Source: an uncultured Lachnospiraceae bacterium
GTDB taxonomy: Bacteria > Bacillota > Clostridia > Lachnospirales > Lachnospiraceae
Assembly (NCBI GenBank): GCA_910585715.1
Contig: CAJUEX010000009.1
Coordinates: 1-64,000 of the forward strand
Reading direction: 5' to 3'
DNA length: 64,000 bases
The translations under genes and the position numbers were made by a program. Numbering within the stretch: the first letter of the stretch is position 1; every line of letters starts with the position of its first letter. The notes below the pieces were generated by a model that saw nothing but the letters and a program-made list of their open reading frames with translations, made no database searches and was not told the DNA's origin. Shown one piece after another: positions 8,180 through 16,869 of the stretch.

Positions 8180-8959
8180 TTAATCAGCCATGAAAGCCAT
8201 TTCAGCAAACACGCTATCATTTAAATCAGTATATCTTACAATAATTGTACAAGCTCTTTCTTTTCCGATAATTTTGTCCAATTCTTTTGCCTGTTCCTTA
8301 AAGGTATCTGCCTGAGCTTCTAAATCAGAAGCAAGTGCCGCTTTTATGTACTCAGCATTGGTGCCAATGATAGAATTGTCCGTAAACTTAACTGTCAAAA
8401 CAAGCTCAGTGCCTTTTGCATCATATGACATGGTAAATTCGTCTGATGAAGCAGCAATCTGCTTGTCAAAATCATTCCTTACTTCCGGGTCGTTAAAGTA
8501 ATCTTCAAGTGTTTCATATTGTTCAGAGTTATTGTCGGTTCCTTTTTCAGGCTCAGTTTTTGTCTCTGTTTTGGATTGGGCTTCAGCCTTATCCAGCGTC
8601 TCATTTTCTGTCTGAGTTCCAGCCTTATCCTGCGGCGCAGTTTCCGCCTGTGCTTCACTTTTATCCTGCGGCGCAGTTTCCGCCTGTGCTTCACTTTTAT
8701 CCTGCGGCTCAGTTTCTGCCTGTGCTTCACTCTTATCCTGTGCCCCTGTTTCTGTCTGAGTTTCAGCCATATCCTGTGATTCGTTTTCCGTGGATTCAGT
8801 TCCGGTTTTTGTTTCAGCTTTCGTTTCAACGGCTGCGTTTTCTGCAATTGAAGTGACCGCCGCTTTTCCTGTTTCATCCGAAGAGCTGCAGGCTGTAATA
8901 GACAATAAAACAGTCATACCAAGCATGCCTGCAAACAATTTTAATGTTTTTCTTTTCAT
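8180..8959 (-). CDS. Lipoprotein with 12-residue tandem repeats (DUF4854-like C-terminus)
   Basis: 259 residues from the ATG at 8959, which has GAGGGAAA seven bases upstream; an in-frame ATG at 8977 lacks a site. The signal peptide ends in a lipobox (LLSITAC), giving a lipidated Cys and an outer-membrane-leaflet anchor. About residues 40-150 form a Glu/Ala/Gln/Thr linker built from repeats of the type QDKSEAQAETAP. The C-terminal globular part (YETLEDYFNDPEVR, then strands and a helix) resembles DUF4854-type lipoproteins of Clostridia. Function unknown; the linker probably spans the peptidoglycan. It has its own well-formed promoter. Confidence 0.8.
   Translation of the reverse strand: MKRKTLKLFAGMLGMTVLLSITACSSSDETGKAAVTSIAENAAVETKAETKTGTESTENESQDMAETQTETGAQDKSEAQAETEPQDKSEAQAETAPQDKSEAQAETAPQDKAGTQTENETLDKAEAQSKTETKTEPEKGTDNNSEQYETLEDYFNDPEVRNDFDKQIAASSDEFTMSYDAKGTELVLTVKFTDNSIIGTNAEYIKAALASDLEAQADTFKEQAKELDKIIGKERACTIIVRYTDLNDSVFAEMAFMAD
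8595..8774. repeat. 36-bp tandem repeat inside lipoprotein gene
   Basis: Five units of 36 bp (8595, 8631, 8667, 8703, 8739); units 2 and 3 are identical, the others diverged. Each encodes 12 residues of the hydrophilic linker, so copy number can change without a frame loss. Confidence 0.85.
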
Positions 8960-9010
8960 GTAGTTTCCCTCATTCATATGGGATAGTTACTGGTTATTGC
9001 GTACTTTCTA

Positions 9011-9039
9011 ATACTACATTGCGCATATAAAATTGTCAA
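9011..9039 (-). promoter_or_regulatory. Promoter of the repeat lipoprotein gene
   Basis: On the minus strand TTGACA (9034-9039), 17-bp spacer, TAGTAT (9011-9016), about 50 bases before the lipoprotein start. Near-consensus sigma-A type. Confidence 0.7.
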
Positions 9040-9122
9040 TCAGATTTTTGGAAGAATACTGGACAAAAAAGAATGGAATTGTTAAAATGTGAAATAACTA
9101 AGGAAAACAAGGGAGCGGCAAT

Positions 9123-11069
9123 ATGAACGAAAACAAGGATTTCAAACCATTTGTACCAGCAGACAAAACCATGCCGGAATTTACAGTCACTTCTATTTTG
9201 CTGGGAGTCCTGCTGGCAGTTATTTTTGGCGGGGCCAATGCATATCTGGGACTGAGAGTGGGCATGACCGTATCGGCGTCCATTCCGGCGGCGGTTATTT
9301 CCATGGGAATCATCCGGGTGATTCTGAAAAAGGATTCGATTTTGGAAAATAATATGGTTCAGACAATCGGTTCCGCAGGAGAATCGGTAGCGGCAGGAGC
9401 TATTTTTACACTGCCTGCCCTGTTTTTGTGGGCGGATGAGTGGAAGACTGCAGCACCGTCTTTGGTGGAGATTGCGATTATCGCTTTTATCGGAGGGGCT
9501 TTGGGCATATTGTTCATGGTGCCGCTTAGAAAGGCATTGATTGTGCAGGAGCATGGCACGCTTCCCTATCCGGAAGGAAAAGCCTGTGCGGAAGTGCTTG
9601 TAGCAGGGGAGGAAGGCGGTGCAAAAGCCTCTACGGTATTTGCAGGCCTTGGGATTTCGGCAGCTTACAAGTTCATTGCAGACGGGTTAAAGGTATTTCC
9701 CAGTGAAGTTCATTACGAAATTCCAGCATACAAGGGTTCCGGCATCGGCATGGATGTGCTGCCGGCGCTTTTAGGCGTTGGATATATATGCGGACCGAAA
9801 ATTGCTTCTTATTTATTTTGCGGTGGCATCTTGGGTTGGTTCGTCCTGATGCCCCTGATGGTGTTGTTTGGGGGAAATATTACGCTGTTTCCGGCAGATA
9901 TGAGCATAGCGGAGCTGTATGCCCAAAAAGGCTCCATGGGAATCTGGTCCAATTATATTAAATACGTTGGTGCAGGTGCAGTTGCCTGCGGAGGGGTAAT
10001 CAGTCTGATAAAATCTCTGCCGTTAATCATCACTACTTTCCGGGATGCCCTGAAGGGATTTGGAAAGGGAGTGAAATCCGACGAGCGTACCAATCAGGAT
10101 TTAGATATCAAGTTTATTTTAGGCGGTATCCTTCTTTTAGCGCTTGCCATCTGGATTGTACCTGTAATACCTATTAATTTATTTGGAGCTTTTCTGGTTG
10201 TCATCTTCGGATTTTTCTTTGCAACGGTTTCTTCAAGGATGGTAGGCCTTGTGGGAAGCAGCAACAACCCGGTATCCGGCATGACCATTGCTACTTTACT
10301 GGTTTCATCCCTGACGTTAAAGGCAACAGGACTGGTGGGACAGGCAGGCATGACGGCAGCCATTGCAATCGGCGGGGTAATTTGTATTGTGGCAGCCATT
10401 GCAGGAGATACTTCCCAGGATTTGAAGACAGGCTATATTTTAGGTGCTACACCGAAAAAGCAGCAGATTGGCGAGCTGATTGGGGTGCTTGCAGCATCCA
10501 TCGCCATTGGCGGCGTATTGTATTTATTAAATACCGCATGGGGCTATGGTTCTACAGAGCTTCCGGCTCCTCAGGCAACCTTGATGAAGATGATTGTGGA
10601 AGGCGTCATGGGCGGCAATCTTCCATGGACACTGGTTGGAATCGGGGCATTCATTGCTATTGTGGTGGAGATATTAGGAATTCCGGTGCTTCCTTTTGCA
10701 ATCGGGCTTTATCTGCCTATTCACTTAAGCACTCCTATGATGGTAGGCGGTATTGTAAAATGGTTCATCGAAAAGAAAAAGGATCTGGATGAAAAGAAAA
10801 AGAAAGATATTTCCGAAAATGGCATACTTTATTGTTCCGGACTGATTGCCGGAGAAGGGTTGGTTGGCATTCTTTTGGCGATTCTGGCTATTATACCTGT
10901 ATCCGAAGAGGAGGCGGTAGGAGATGTGCTGGGAGGATTTTTGCCAAATCTTCTGCCTGCTCTGGCAGATTCCAACATTGGAAATATCATTGGACTGGCA
11001 GCATTTGCGTTGTTGACATTCTCACTTTGGAAATTCTGTTTCCGAAAAAACAAAAAGCTTAGCCAGTAA
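9123..11069 (+). CDS. OPT family oligopeptide transporter
   Basis: 648 residues, 14 or more hydrophobic helices. The N-terminus (MPEFTVTSILLGVLLAVIFGGANAYLGLRVGMTVSASIPAAV) pattern, given here in its parts FTVTSILLGVLLAVIFG and NAYLGLRVG, is typical of OPT transporters, as are SAGESVAAGAIFTLPAL and the GKACAEVL segment. OPT proteins import small peptides, usually driven by protons. It is divergent from the lipoprotein gene and is followed after 12 bases by a small PqqD-like gene with its own AAGGAG site, so the two form an operon. Length is normal for the bacterial branch. Confidence 0.92.
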   Translation: MNENKDFKPFVPADKTMPEFTVTSILLGVLLAVIFGGANAYLGLRVGMTVSASIPAAVISMGIIRVILKKDSILENNMVQTIGSAGESVAAGAIFTLPALFLWADEWKTAAPSLVEIAIIAFIGGALGILFMVPLRKALIVQEHGTLPYPEGKACAEVLVAGEEGGAKASTVFAGLGISAAYKFIADGLKVFPSEVHYEIPAYKGSGIGMDVLPALLGVGYICGPKIASYLFCGGILGWFVLMPLMVLFGGNITLFPADMSIAELYAQKGSMGIWSNYIKYVGAGAVACGGVISLIKSLPLIITTFRDALKGFGKGVKSDERTNQDLDIKFILGGILLLALAIWIVPVIPINLFGAFLVVIFGFFFATVSSRMVGLVGSSNNPVSGMTIATLLVSSLTLKATGLVGQAGMTAAIAIGGVICIVAAIAGDTSQDLKTGYILGATPKKQQIGELIGVLAASIAIGGVLYLLNTAWGYGSTELPAPQATLMKMIVEGVMGGNLPWTLVGIGAFIAIVVEILGIPVLPFAIGLYLPIHLSTPMMVGGIVKWFIEKKKDLDEKKKKDISENGILYCSGLIAGEGLVGILLAILAIIPVSEEEAVGDVLGGFLPNLLPALADSNIGNIIGLAAFALLTFSLWKFCFRKNKKLSQ

Positions 11070-11081
11070 AAGGAGCAGCAT

Positions 11082-11429
11082 TTGAAGAAGAAAAAGAAGA
11101 ATTTTATGGACTTGATTCCGGTCTGCAATCCGGCTTATACATGGGATGTGGACAAGCAGGGAAAGGTTACGGTTCAAGTGGTAAATAAAGGCTTTTACAA
11201 TTGGATCGCCCAGAAATTATTTAAAAAGCCAAGAATCAGCCATATTGATTTAGATCAGTATGGAAGCTTTGTGTGGCAGCAAATGGATGGAGAAAGAAGT
11301 GTCTTTGATATTTCAAAGCTTGTGGAGGCACATTTTGGGAAGGAGGCGGAGCCGGTGATAGACCGGCTGGTAGCCTTTTTTCGGATATTATATCAAAATA
11401 AGTTTATCGGATATGTGAAGCAAACTTAA
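11082..11429 (+). CDS. PqqD-like small protein behind OPT transporter
   Basis: 115 residues from TTG 11082, chosen because AAGGAG lies six bases upstream; an ATG at 11106 is the alternative. Middle and C-terminal parts (DLDQYGSFVWQQMDGERSVFDI, in pieces: FVWQQMDG, DISKLVEAHFG) fit the PqqD winged-helix-like peptide-binding fold. PqqD proteins present peptides to radical SAM enzymes, but none is encoded here; the coupling with a peptide transporter suggests a regulatory or peptide-binding role for the transporter. That link is inference. Confidence 0.75.
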   Translation: MKKKKKNFMDLIPVCNPAYTWDVDKQGKVTVQVVNKGFYNWIAQKLFKKPRISHIDLDQYGSFVWQQMDGERSVFDISKLVEAHFGKEAEPVIDRLVAFFRILYQNKFIGYVKQT

Positions 11430-11564
11430 TCCTGTGTATTTAAAATGCTTTCTGCAAAAAATGGGTTTTTCTTTTGTAATAAGAATATTTATGGTATACT
11501 CATACATGTAAAGTAAATTTTACTCAAAAGAGCACAATAGTCTTATACGAGGGAGGAGAAGAAT

Positions 11565-12659
11565 ATGGGAAGAGCAGGCAGCGGTGGCGGCGGAAGAGTC
11601 AGTTCCGGAGGACGTAGTTCCGCAAGGACAGGTGGCGGCCATCGGGTAGGAGGATCACATAGTAGTGGAAGACGAGCGGGAAGCGGAAGTTTTGGCGGCA
11701 GTTCACGAGGGCCAAGAGGAGGGCCGGGAATGCCGCCTCCACCACAACACGGAGGAGGTCCAGGAATGCCGCCGCCTCCACCACCATATAGAGGAGGGCC
11801 GGGAATGCCGCCTCCACCACCATATAGAGGAGGGCCGGGAATGCCGCCTCCACCGCCATATAGAGGAGGGTATCGAGAACGCCCACCACGGCGGAGCGGA
11901 GGATGTTTAACGAATCTTATTGCATTTATTATAGTACTTATTATTTTATTTATAGTATTTTTTAGTAGTATCAATTCGAGAACAAATGACTTTCGCTCCT
12001 CTAATGGCCAAAGAAGTACAATTGAAAGAGAAAAGCTAGACACAAACAATTCTTACATAAACGATTGTGTGATAGATGAGCTGGGATGGTTTGACAATGT
12101 ATCAAAAACCGAGAGCCGATTAAAGGATTTCTGGGAAAAGACAGGTGTTCAGCCTTATATTATACTACGAGACTATGATGCAAGCCTTAGCACCGATTCA
12201 CAAAAAGAGCAATGGGCTACAGATTATTATGAGGAAAATTTCGATACGGAAAATATTTTCTTATTTGTATATTTTGCGGAAGAGGATACAGACAATGATG
12301 TGGGTTATATGGCATATGCAAATGGATATCAGACATCATCAGTCATGGATTCGGAAGCTGTAGAAATTTTCTGGAATAACATTGATAAGTATTGGTATAC
12401 AAATCTGTCTACAGATGATTTAATGGTAAATGCTTTTCTGGATACAGCAAATACAATTATGCATGTATCTACCACTGGAAAAGATATTTTTAAATGGGTG
12501 CTTATTTTAGCTGTTGTTATTTTGGTGGGAGTAATCATTATCAAGTTGCTAAAACAGAAGAATCAACGTGCTAAAGAAAAGGCAGAAGAGGATCAGAGAA
12601 TCTTAAATACTCCGATTCATGATATTGCAAAAGATGATTTAGAAAATAAATACTTATAA
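11565..12659 (+). CDS. Gly/Pro-rich membrane protein of the PspA group
   Basis: 364 residues with a strong GGGAGGAGAAGAAT site. Residues 1-52 are Gly/Ser/Arg-rich, about 53-110 carry the repeat GGPGMPPPPPYR, then a membrane helix (about 118-138), a domain of about 150 residues (IYNDCVIDELGWF style, YEENFDTENIFLFVYFAE) resembling TPM-type phosphatase-like domains, a second helix (about 305-325) and a short charged tail. The two helices would place the TPM-like part outside. Forms an operon with pspA, 33 bases downstream. TPM-like proteins are often near PspA homologues; function not known. Confidence 0.75.
   Translation: MGRAGSGGGGRVSSGGRSSARTGGGHRVGGSHSSGRRAGSGSFGGSSRGPRGGPGMPPPPQHGGGPGMPPPPPPYRGGPGMPPPPPYRGGPGMPPPPPYRGGYRERPPRRSGGCLTNLIAFIIVLIILFIVFFSSINSRTNDFRSSNGQRSTIEREKLDTNNSYINDCVIDELGWFDNVSKTESRLKDFWEKTGVQPYIILRDYDASLSTDSQKEQWATDYYEENFDTENIFLFVYFAEEDTDNDVGYMAYANGYQTSSVMDSEAVEIFWNNIDKYWYTNLSTDDLMVNAFLDTANTIMHVSTTGKDIFKWVLILAVVILVGVIIIKLLKQKNQRAKEKAEEDQRILNTPIHDIAKDDLENKYL
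11731..11872. repeat. 36-bp imperfect tandem repeat encoding GGPGMPPPPPYR
   Basis: Units of 36 bp are clear at 11790-11825 and 11826-11861, with diverged copies on each side. They encode the Pro-rich spacer of the membrane protein. Confidence 0.75.
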
Positions 12660-12692
12660 ACAACAGTGAAAATGAAAGGAAGGTAAAGAAAT

Positions 12693-13379
12693 ATGGGATT
12701 AGCAGACACATTGGCAAGAATTCCAAAGATTTTGGAGGCAAATATTAATGCACTTTTAGACAGATGCGAGGATCCGGCAAAGATGATAGATCAGCTTTTG
12801 ATTGATTACAAGAGAGATTTGGCTGATGTAAAGCGGGATACAGCAGCTGTTATGGCAGATGTGAAGATGGCAGAAAAGAAGCTGGAGGAATGTGATGCTG
12901 ACATTGCAAGAAAGCAGAAAGCAGCGGAGAATGCGCTTAAAGTCGGGAATGAAGGTGATGCCCGTACTCTTCTTGCAGCAAAGCAGAGCCTTGAGGTTAC
13001 TCGTGAGAGCCTGCTCCAGAACTTATCAGTGACACAGAGAAATGCTGAGATGATGCAGGAGGGATATAATAAGCTGGTTCGGAATATTGAGGAGCTTGAG
13101 AGCAGGAAAGATGCTGCAAAAGCAAAGATTTCCATGGCAAGGGCTCAGGATCAGATCAACAGGACGGCAGCCAAGGCTAACAGCACCATTAACATGGATG
13201 CATTCAATAAGTATGAGCAAAAAGCAGAAAGGATGCTTGCAGAGGCAAATGCTACAGCACAGCTTGATGCGGAGACTGTTTCTGTAGAAGACATGACTTC
13301 AAGATATACAAGCAGCGCCGAGTCGGCATCGGTAGATGAAGAGCTTGCAACATTGAAGGCTAAGCTTGGATTAGAATAA
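12693..13379 (+). CDS. PspA/IM30 family protein
   Basis: 228 residues, almost entirely predicted coiled coil with few prolines after the N-terminal amphipathic helix (MGLADTLARIPKILEANINA), then the conserved DRCEDPAKMIDQ segment of PspA/IM30 proteins. These ESCRT-III-like proteins polymerise on the inner face of damaged membranes and protect the proton gradient. It lies between the Gly/Pro-rich membrane protein and a TerB-AAA ATPase, suggesting a membrane-stress unit in which the AAA protein may remodel PspA polymers, by analogy to Vps4; that is inference. A terminator follows directly. Confidence 0.9.
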   Translation: MGLADTLARIPKILEANINALLDRCEDPAKMIDQLLIDYKRDLADVKRDTAAVMADVKMAEKKLEECDADIARKQKAAENALKVGNEGDARTLLAAKQSLEVTRESLLQNLSVTQRNAEMMQEGYNKLVRNIEELESRKDAAKAKISMARAQDQINRTAAKANSTINMDAFNKYEQKAERMLAEANATAQLDAETVSVEDMTSRYTSSAESASVDEELATLKAKLGLE

Positions 13380-13396
13380 TGTTAGAATGATATTTG

Positions 13397-13430
13397 GCAG
13401 GCGGAGGATACTCTGCCTGCTTACTTTTTG
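13397..13430 (+). terminator. Intrinsic terminator after pspA
   Basis: GCAGGCGGAG (13397-13406) pairs with CTCTGCCTGC (13411-13420) around GATA, followed by TTACTTTTT. Read-through to the AAA gene, only 25 bases on, may be partial. Confidence 0.75.
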
Positions 13431-13454
13431 GGAATATATATTGGAGTTGAATGT

Positions 13455-14855
13455 ATGGAACAATTAGAACTAAAGGAATTGATTGAGCTGTCAGATGAAA
13501 TCTGTGAAGAACTTACAAAGGTAAATGTAGGCAATATTTTAGCAGAGAAGATGACATTAAAGGAATATCTTCATAATGATCTGCTGAAGTTTGCTGTATT
13601 TTTAGCAGATGCAGACGGCAGGATGGAAGAAAATGAGGTTGAAATCATACGTGAGTATTTGAAACTCAGGACGGATGTAAAGGAATTATGTAATATTAAG
13701 AGCCTTGAGAATATAAATGACAGCTTTGCGGATGAAGTGCCCGGAAGTCTTAAGTATGCCGTTTTGGCTGATGCCGGCCATAAGCTGGATCCGGACCCCT
13801 ATAAAGGCCAGAAGGCTATGGTGTTTTATGATACATTCAAGCTTTTGGGGCAGACCATTCTGGCTTTAAGTCCACGGGATGTAAGCGATGTAACCAGCCT
13901 GAAATTTACTTTATATGTGGATCATATGGAAAAATTTATAAAAGAGCTTGCAGTATGGTATGTGGGAAGTCAAAAAATATACAAGCCCGCCACGCCGGCC
14001 ATGGCTGATTCAGAGACAGAAAAGGAAAAGGCTGAGAAATTGGAAGAATTGCTGAAAAATCTGAATGCACTGACGGGACTTGAGAACGTAAAGCATCAGG
14101 TGGGCAGTCTGGTAAATCTTATTTGTGTTCAGAAAATGCGGGAAAGTCAGGGAATGAAGACCACGGATGTTTCTAAACATATGGTATTCATGGGAAATCC
14201 CGGTACAGGTAAAACAACAGTGGCACGGATGCTGGCAGAGATTTATAAATATCTGGGTGTCTTAAGAAAAGGCCAGCTTATCGAGGTTGACCGTTCCGGT
14301 CTGGTGCGGGGATATGTGGGACAGACAGCAGCGAGGGTGCAGGAAGTAGTAGAGGAAGCACTTGGAGGTATTCTTTTTATAGATGAGGCTTATACATTGA
14401 CTGTAAATAAAGGGGAAGGGGATTTTGGACAGGAAGCGGTTGATACATTGTTGAAAGCAATGGAAGATCATCGAAAGGATTTGATTGTCATTGTGGCGGG
14501 ATATACGAATCTGATGGATCAGTTTTTGGAATCCAATCCGGGTCTTCGCTCCAGATTCAGTAATTTCATTCATTTTGATGATTATACAGCTGAGGAAATG
14601 ATGGATATATTCAAAAAGAATCTGATGGAGCAGGAATATAAGCTATCCTCGGATGCAGAGAAAAAGGCTCTTTGGATGCTACAGGAGCGAGTTGCCCATA
14701 AGCCGGACAATTTTGCTAATGCAAGAGATGTCCGGAACTTTATGGAGCATGCAATTTCAAATCAGGCTTCAAGAATTGTGAAGCTGAAAAATGCAAAAGA
14801 GGATAAAGAAATTCTTGGAACCATAGAAGGGGATGATTTGCAGGAGTTTGGATAA
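13455..14855 (+). CDS. TerB-like domain plus SpoVK/CbxX-type AAA ATPase
   Basis: 466 residues from ATG 13455 (TGGAG eight bases upstream; an in-frame TTG 27 bases earlier is poorer). The N-terminal part (about 25-150) carries LLKFAVFLADADGRMEENE, TerB-like. The AAA module has Walker A GNPGTGKTT, Walker B ILFIDEAYTL, and arginine-finger region LRSRFSNFIHF, as in stage V sporulation protein K and Rubisco activase CbxX. It would act as a hexameric remodelling ATPase. Placed behind pspA, it may work on PspA or membrane proteins. Ends 8 bases from the convergent MutS-like gene. Confidence 0.85.
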   Translation: MEQLELKELIELSDEICEELTKVNVGNILAEKMTLKEYLHNDLLKFAVFLADADGRMEENEVEIIREYLKLRTDVKELCNIKSLENINDSFADEVPGSLKYAVLADAGHKLDPDPYKGQKAMVFYDTFKLLGQTILALSPRDVSDVTSLKFTLYVDHMEKFIKELAVWYVGSQKIYKPATPAMADSETEKEKAEKLEELLKNLNALTGLENVKHQVGSLVNLICVQKMRESQGMKTTDVSKHMVFMGNPGTGKTTVARMLAEIYKYLGVLRKGQLIEVDRSGLVRGYVGQTAARVQEVVEEALGGILFIDEAYTLTVNKGEGDFGQEAVDTLLKAMEDHRKDLIVIVAGYTNLMDQFLESNPGLRSRFSNFIHFDDYTAEEMMDIFKKNLMEQEYKLSSDAEKKALWMLQERVAHKPDNFANARDVRNFMEHAISNQASRIVKLKNAKEDKEILGTIEGDDLQEFG

Positions 14856-14862
14856 AGCAATG

Positions 14863-16464
14863 TTAATCCTGTGCTTTTAAAATGCTTTCTAAATCCAACC
14901 CGTACTGACTGGCAATGTCTTTGGCATAACTCAAGCCTTCCGGAGTAGTGCGGGCAATTTTGTAGCTTCTGGTGCCATCTGCCTTACTTTCCATAAGAGC
15001 AACCAGATTGTCTATTTTCCCTATATTTTCAGGATGGGAATTATAAGTATCAAGCTGTTGGGGCAGATCATGAATATGGGTGACAAAAATACCGCCGCAG
15101 CCGATAATGCCGATTCCCGTCAGTACTTCGGAAGCGATATAGCCTGCTTCCAGGCCGCTTGTGCTGGAAAAGGATTCATCCATCAGCAGCAGGTCTGTAT
15201 CGGTAAGCTGTTTCATAATAGTTCCCAAACGGGCGCATTCGCTTTCTAAACGCCCTTTTCCATAATTATTTTCATCGGAGGAAGGAAAGTGAGTAAAAAT
15301 GCCGGTTACCGGACTCATAAGAGCGCTCCCGGCAGGAACGAAAAGGCCAAGCTGAAAAAGAGCCTGTGCCATTCCCACCGAATAGGCAAAGATGGATTTG
15401 CCGCCATGGTTCGGACCTGTGACCAAATAGAAACGTCCCTTTTCATCAAAAGTGAAGTCATTTGAAACAATGGAATGTTCAATGGACTTTCTGGCAAGTA
15501 TGGGATTGTAGACTCCCGTTAACTCACATTTCTTTTCCTGCATCTTTGCTATTTGAGGGCGGCACATGGGGAAGCCTTTTTCTTTCATGGCGAGAATGAA
15601 TTTTACCCCTGCCGTTAAAAAGCGTATATCATCCAACAGAGCAGTAAAGTAGGAAGTGTTTACGCTGAAATATTTCTGAAGCGTCGGTTCAAAATCCCGG
15701 ATGGATTTCGTAAAAATGGTGTTGAAAGAGGAACGGATGGAGTAATTCAGCGCTTTTAATTCTTCCCCATGCAGTCCTTTTGTTAAAGGATAAAGGGGAG
15801 AAATCAGGGAATTGGTATCAATAGGGTTCTTTTTTAGTAATTTTTCCATCAGGGTGCCGGGATGAAAGGGCTTTTCCTGAATGGAAATGATTCCGGCTTC
15901 TTTTACCCGAAGGGTCTCATCCAGATTCAGTCCGATGGTCACACTTTTAATGCCGCCAAAATGGATGTCTGTCTTTGCAAGCTCTTGACGGAGATTTTCG
16001 TATTCTTCCCCCTTTGAAATAGAAAAAATAGTATCCCGGAAAGCAAGCATGCCTTCGGAATGAAGGGAAAGCCCTTCCAGTCCATTGGAAAACAGGTCTA
16101 TGATTTCCTGATACATTTCCAGATAGCGGATAGAACTTAGGGCAGATTCTACCGAGTAATCGCTGCTCATGGCACGACGCAAGTCGTGGATGTTCTGGAT
16201 CAAAGGGATGGATTTGCAGAATATTTCATATAAAGCCGGATTGTTCACCAGATCTTCCACCACAGCCAGCCGATAAGAAAGCACCGTGGTGTCGGTGGTG
16301 AAATAATCTTTTAATGACAGGTCGTGAAAGCCTTTATGACTTTCTTTGATCAGGACGACCATGTCATCGATTTGTAAAGGGTGGATGAATTGAAAATCCT
16401 TTAGGGGGGATTCTTTGCTCCGGTCGTAGTCAGGCGGATACAGGAGACGTTGTTCGGATGGCAT
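14863..16464 (-). CDS. MutS-like ATPase (no mismatch-recognition domain)
   Basis: 533 residues. The C-terminal half is a MutS-type ABC ATPase: Walker A GPNHGGKSIF, Walker B LLMDESFSSTS, and VTHIHDLP for the H-loop. The N-terminal 300 residues are helical like the MutS lever/clamp core, but no N-terminal Phe-x-Glu mismatch-binding domain is present, and there is no Smr endonuclease tail, so it is neither MutS1 nor MutS2. Such short MutS relatives are common in Clostridia and have no settled role. ATG at 16464 has GAAAGGTG upstream on the minus strand. Confidence 0.85.
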   Translation of the reverse strand: MPSEQRLLYPPDYDRSKESPLKDFQFIHPLQIDDMVVLIKESHKGFHDLSLKDYFTTDTTVLSYRLAVVEDLVNNPALYEIFCKSIPLIQNIHDLRRAMSSDYSVESALSSIRYLEMYQEIIDLFSNGLEGLSLHSEGMLAFRDTIFSISKGEEYENLRQELAKTDIHFGGIKSVTIGLNLDETLRVKEAGIISIQEKPFHPGTLMEKLLKKNPIDTNSLISPLYPLTKGLHGEELKALNYSIRSSFNTIFTKSIRDFEPTLQKYFSVNTSYFTALLDDIRFLTAGVKFILAMKEKGFPMCRPQIAKMQEKKCELTGVYNPILARKSIEHSIVSNDFTFDEKGRFYLVTGPNHGGKSIFAYSVGMAQALFQLGLFVPAGSALMSPVTGIFTHFPSSDENNYGKGRLESECARLGTIMKQLTDTDLLLMDESFSSTSGLEAGYIASEVLTGIGIIGCGGIFVTHIHDLPQQLDTYNSHPENIGKIDNLVALMESKADGTRSYKIARTTPEGLSYAKDIASQYGLDLESILKAQD

Positions 16465-16545
16465 AGGGGCACCTTCTTTCCTGAGAGTGTTTTTCTATCA
16501 TTATAATATGAAATTGGTGTTAAAAAAAGAGGGTATTCTAAGAAT

Positions 16546-16603
16546 AAAAATGCAAAGTCTGCTTGACAAAAAATGCAAAGTAAGCTATGCTAAAAATGCA
16601 AAG
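16546..16603 (+). promoter_or_regulatory. Promoter with three 23-bp-spaced direct repeats (XRE operator)
   Basis: AAAAATGCAAAG occurs at 16546, 16569 and 16592, spaced exactly 23 bp, with a fourth partial TGCAAAAC at 16611. TTGACA (16563-16568), a 17-bp spacer and TATGCT (16586-16591) form a promoter woven through the repeats. Most likely the autoregulatory operator of the XRE gene at 16661. Confidence 0.7.
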
Positions 16604-16660
16604 CGAGCTATGCAAAACAAAATAAAAAAAGTCACATATAAAGCAGGAAAGGTGGTCTAA

Positions 16661-16867
16661 GTGAAATCCAAAATAAAAGAATTAAGAAAAGAAAGAAAAC
16701 TGTCTCAGGAAGAGCTGGCAAATGCAGTAGGCACTACGAGACAGACCATTACGTCCATTGAAGTTGGAAAATACACCGCTTCTTTGGTTTTGGCATATAA
16801 GATAGCCAGATATTTTGAAATGACGATTGAAGAAGTGTTTGATTTTTCAGAAGTGGAGGAGGAATAA
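16661..16867 (+). CDS. XRE family small regulator
   Basis: 68 residues from GTG 16661 (GGTGG site). A single HTH_3 domain fills it: LRKERKLSQEELANAVGTTRQTI with recognition helix around TRQTITSIEVGKY, then the usual third and fourth helices. It belongs to the compact YgzD-like type often paired with a membrane protein of unknown function. It starts a three-gene unit (stop of this gene 2 bases from the next start) and likely binds the direct repeats in its own promoter. Confidence 0.9.
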   Translation: MKSKIKELRKERKLSQEELANAVGTTRQTITSIEVGKYTASLVLAYKIARYFEMTIEEVFDFSEVEEE

Positions 16868-16869
16868 AA

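Noticed and set aside
8479-8877. Lys/Arg-rich and Leu/Phe-rich ORFs opposite or out of frame with the lipoprotein
   Set aside because: They arise from the 36-bp repeat; no ribosome sites and no protein-like features.
11543-12049. Long Pro-rich ORF on the minus strand
   Set aside because: Shadow of the Gly/Pro repeats of the plus-strand membrane protein.
16546-16618. Direct repeats as replication iterons
   Set aside because: They overlap a consensus promoter before an XRE gene, and no replication gene is in the area.
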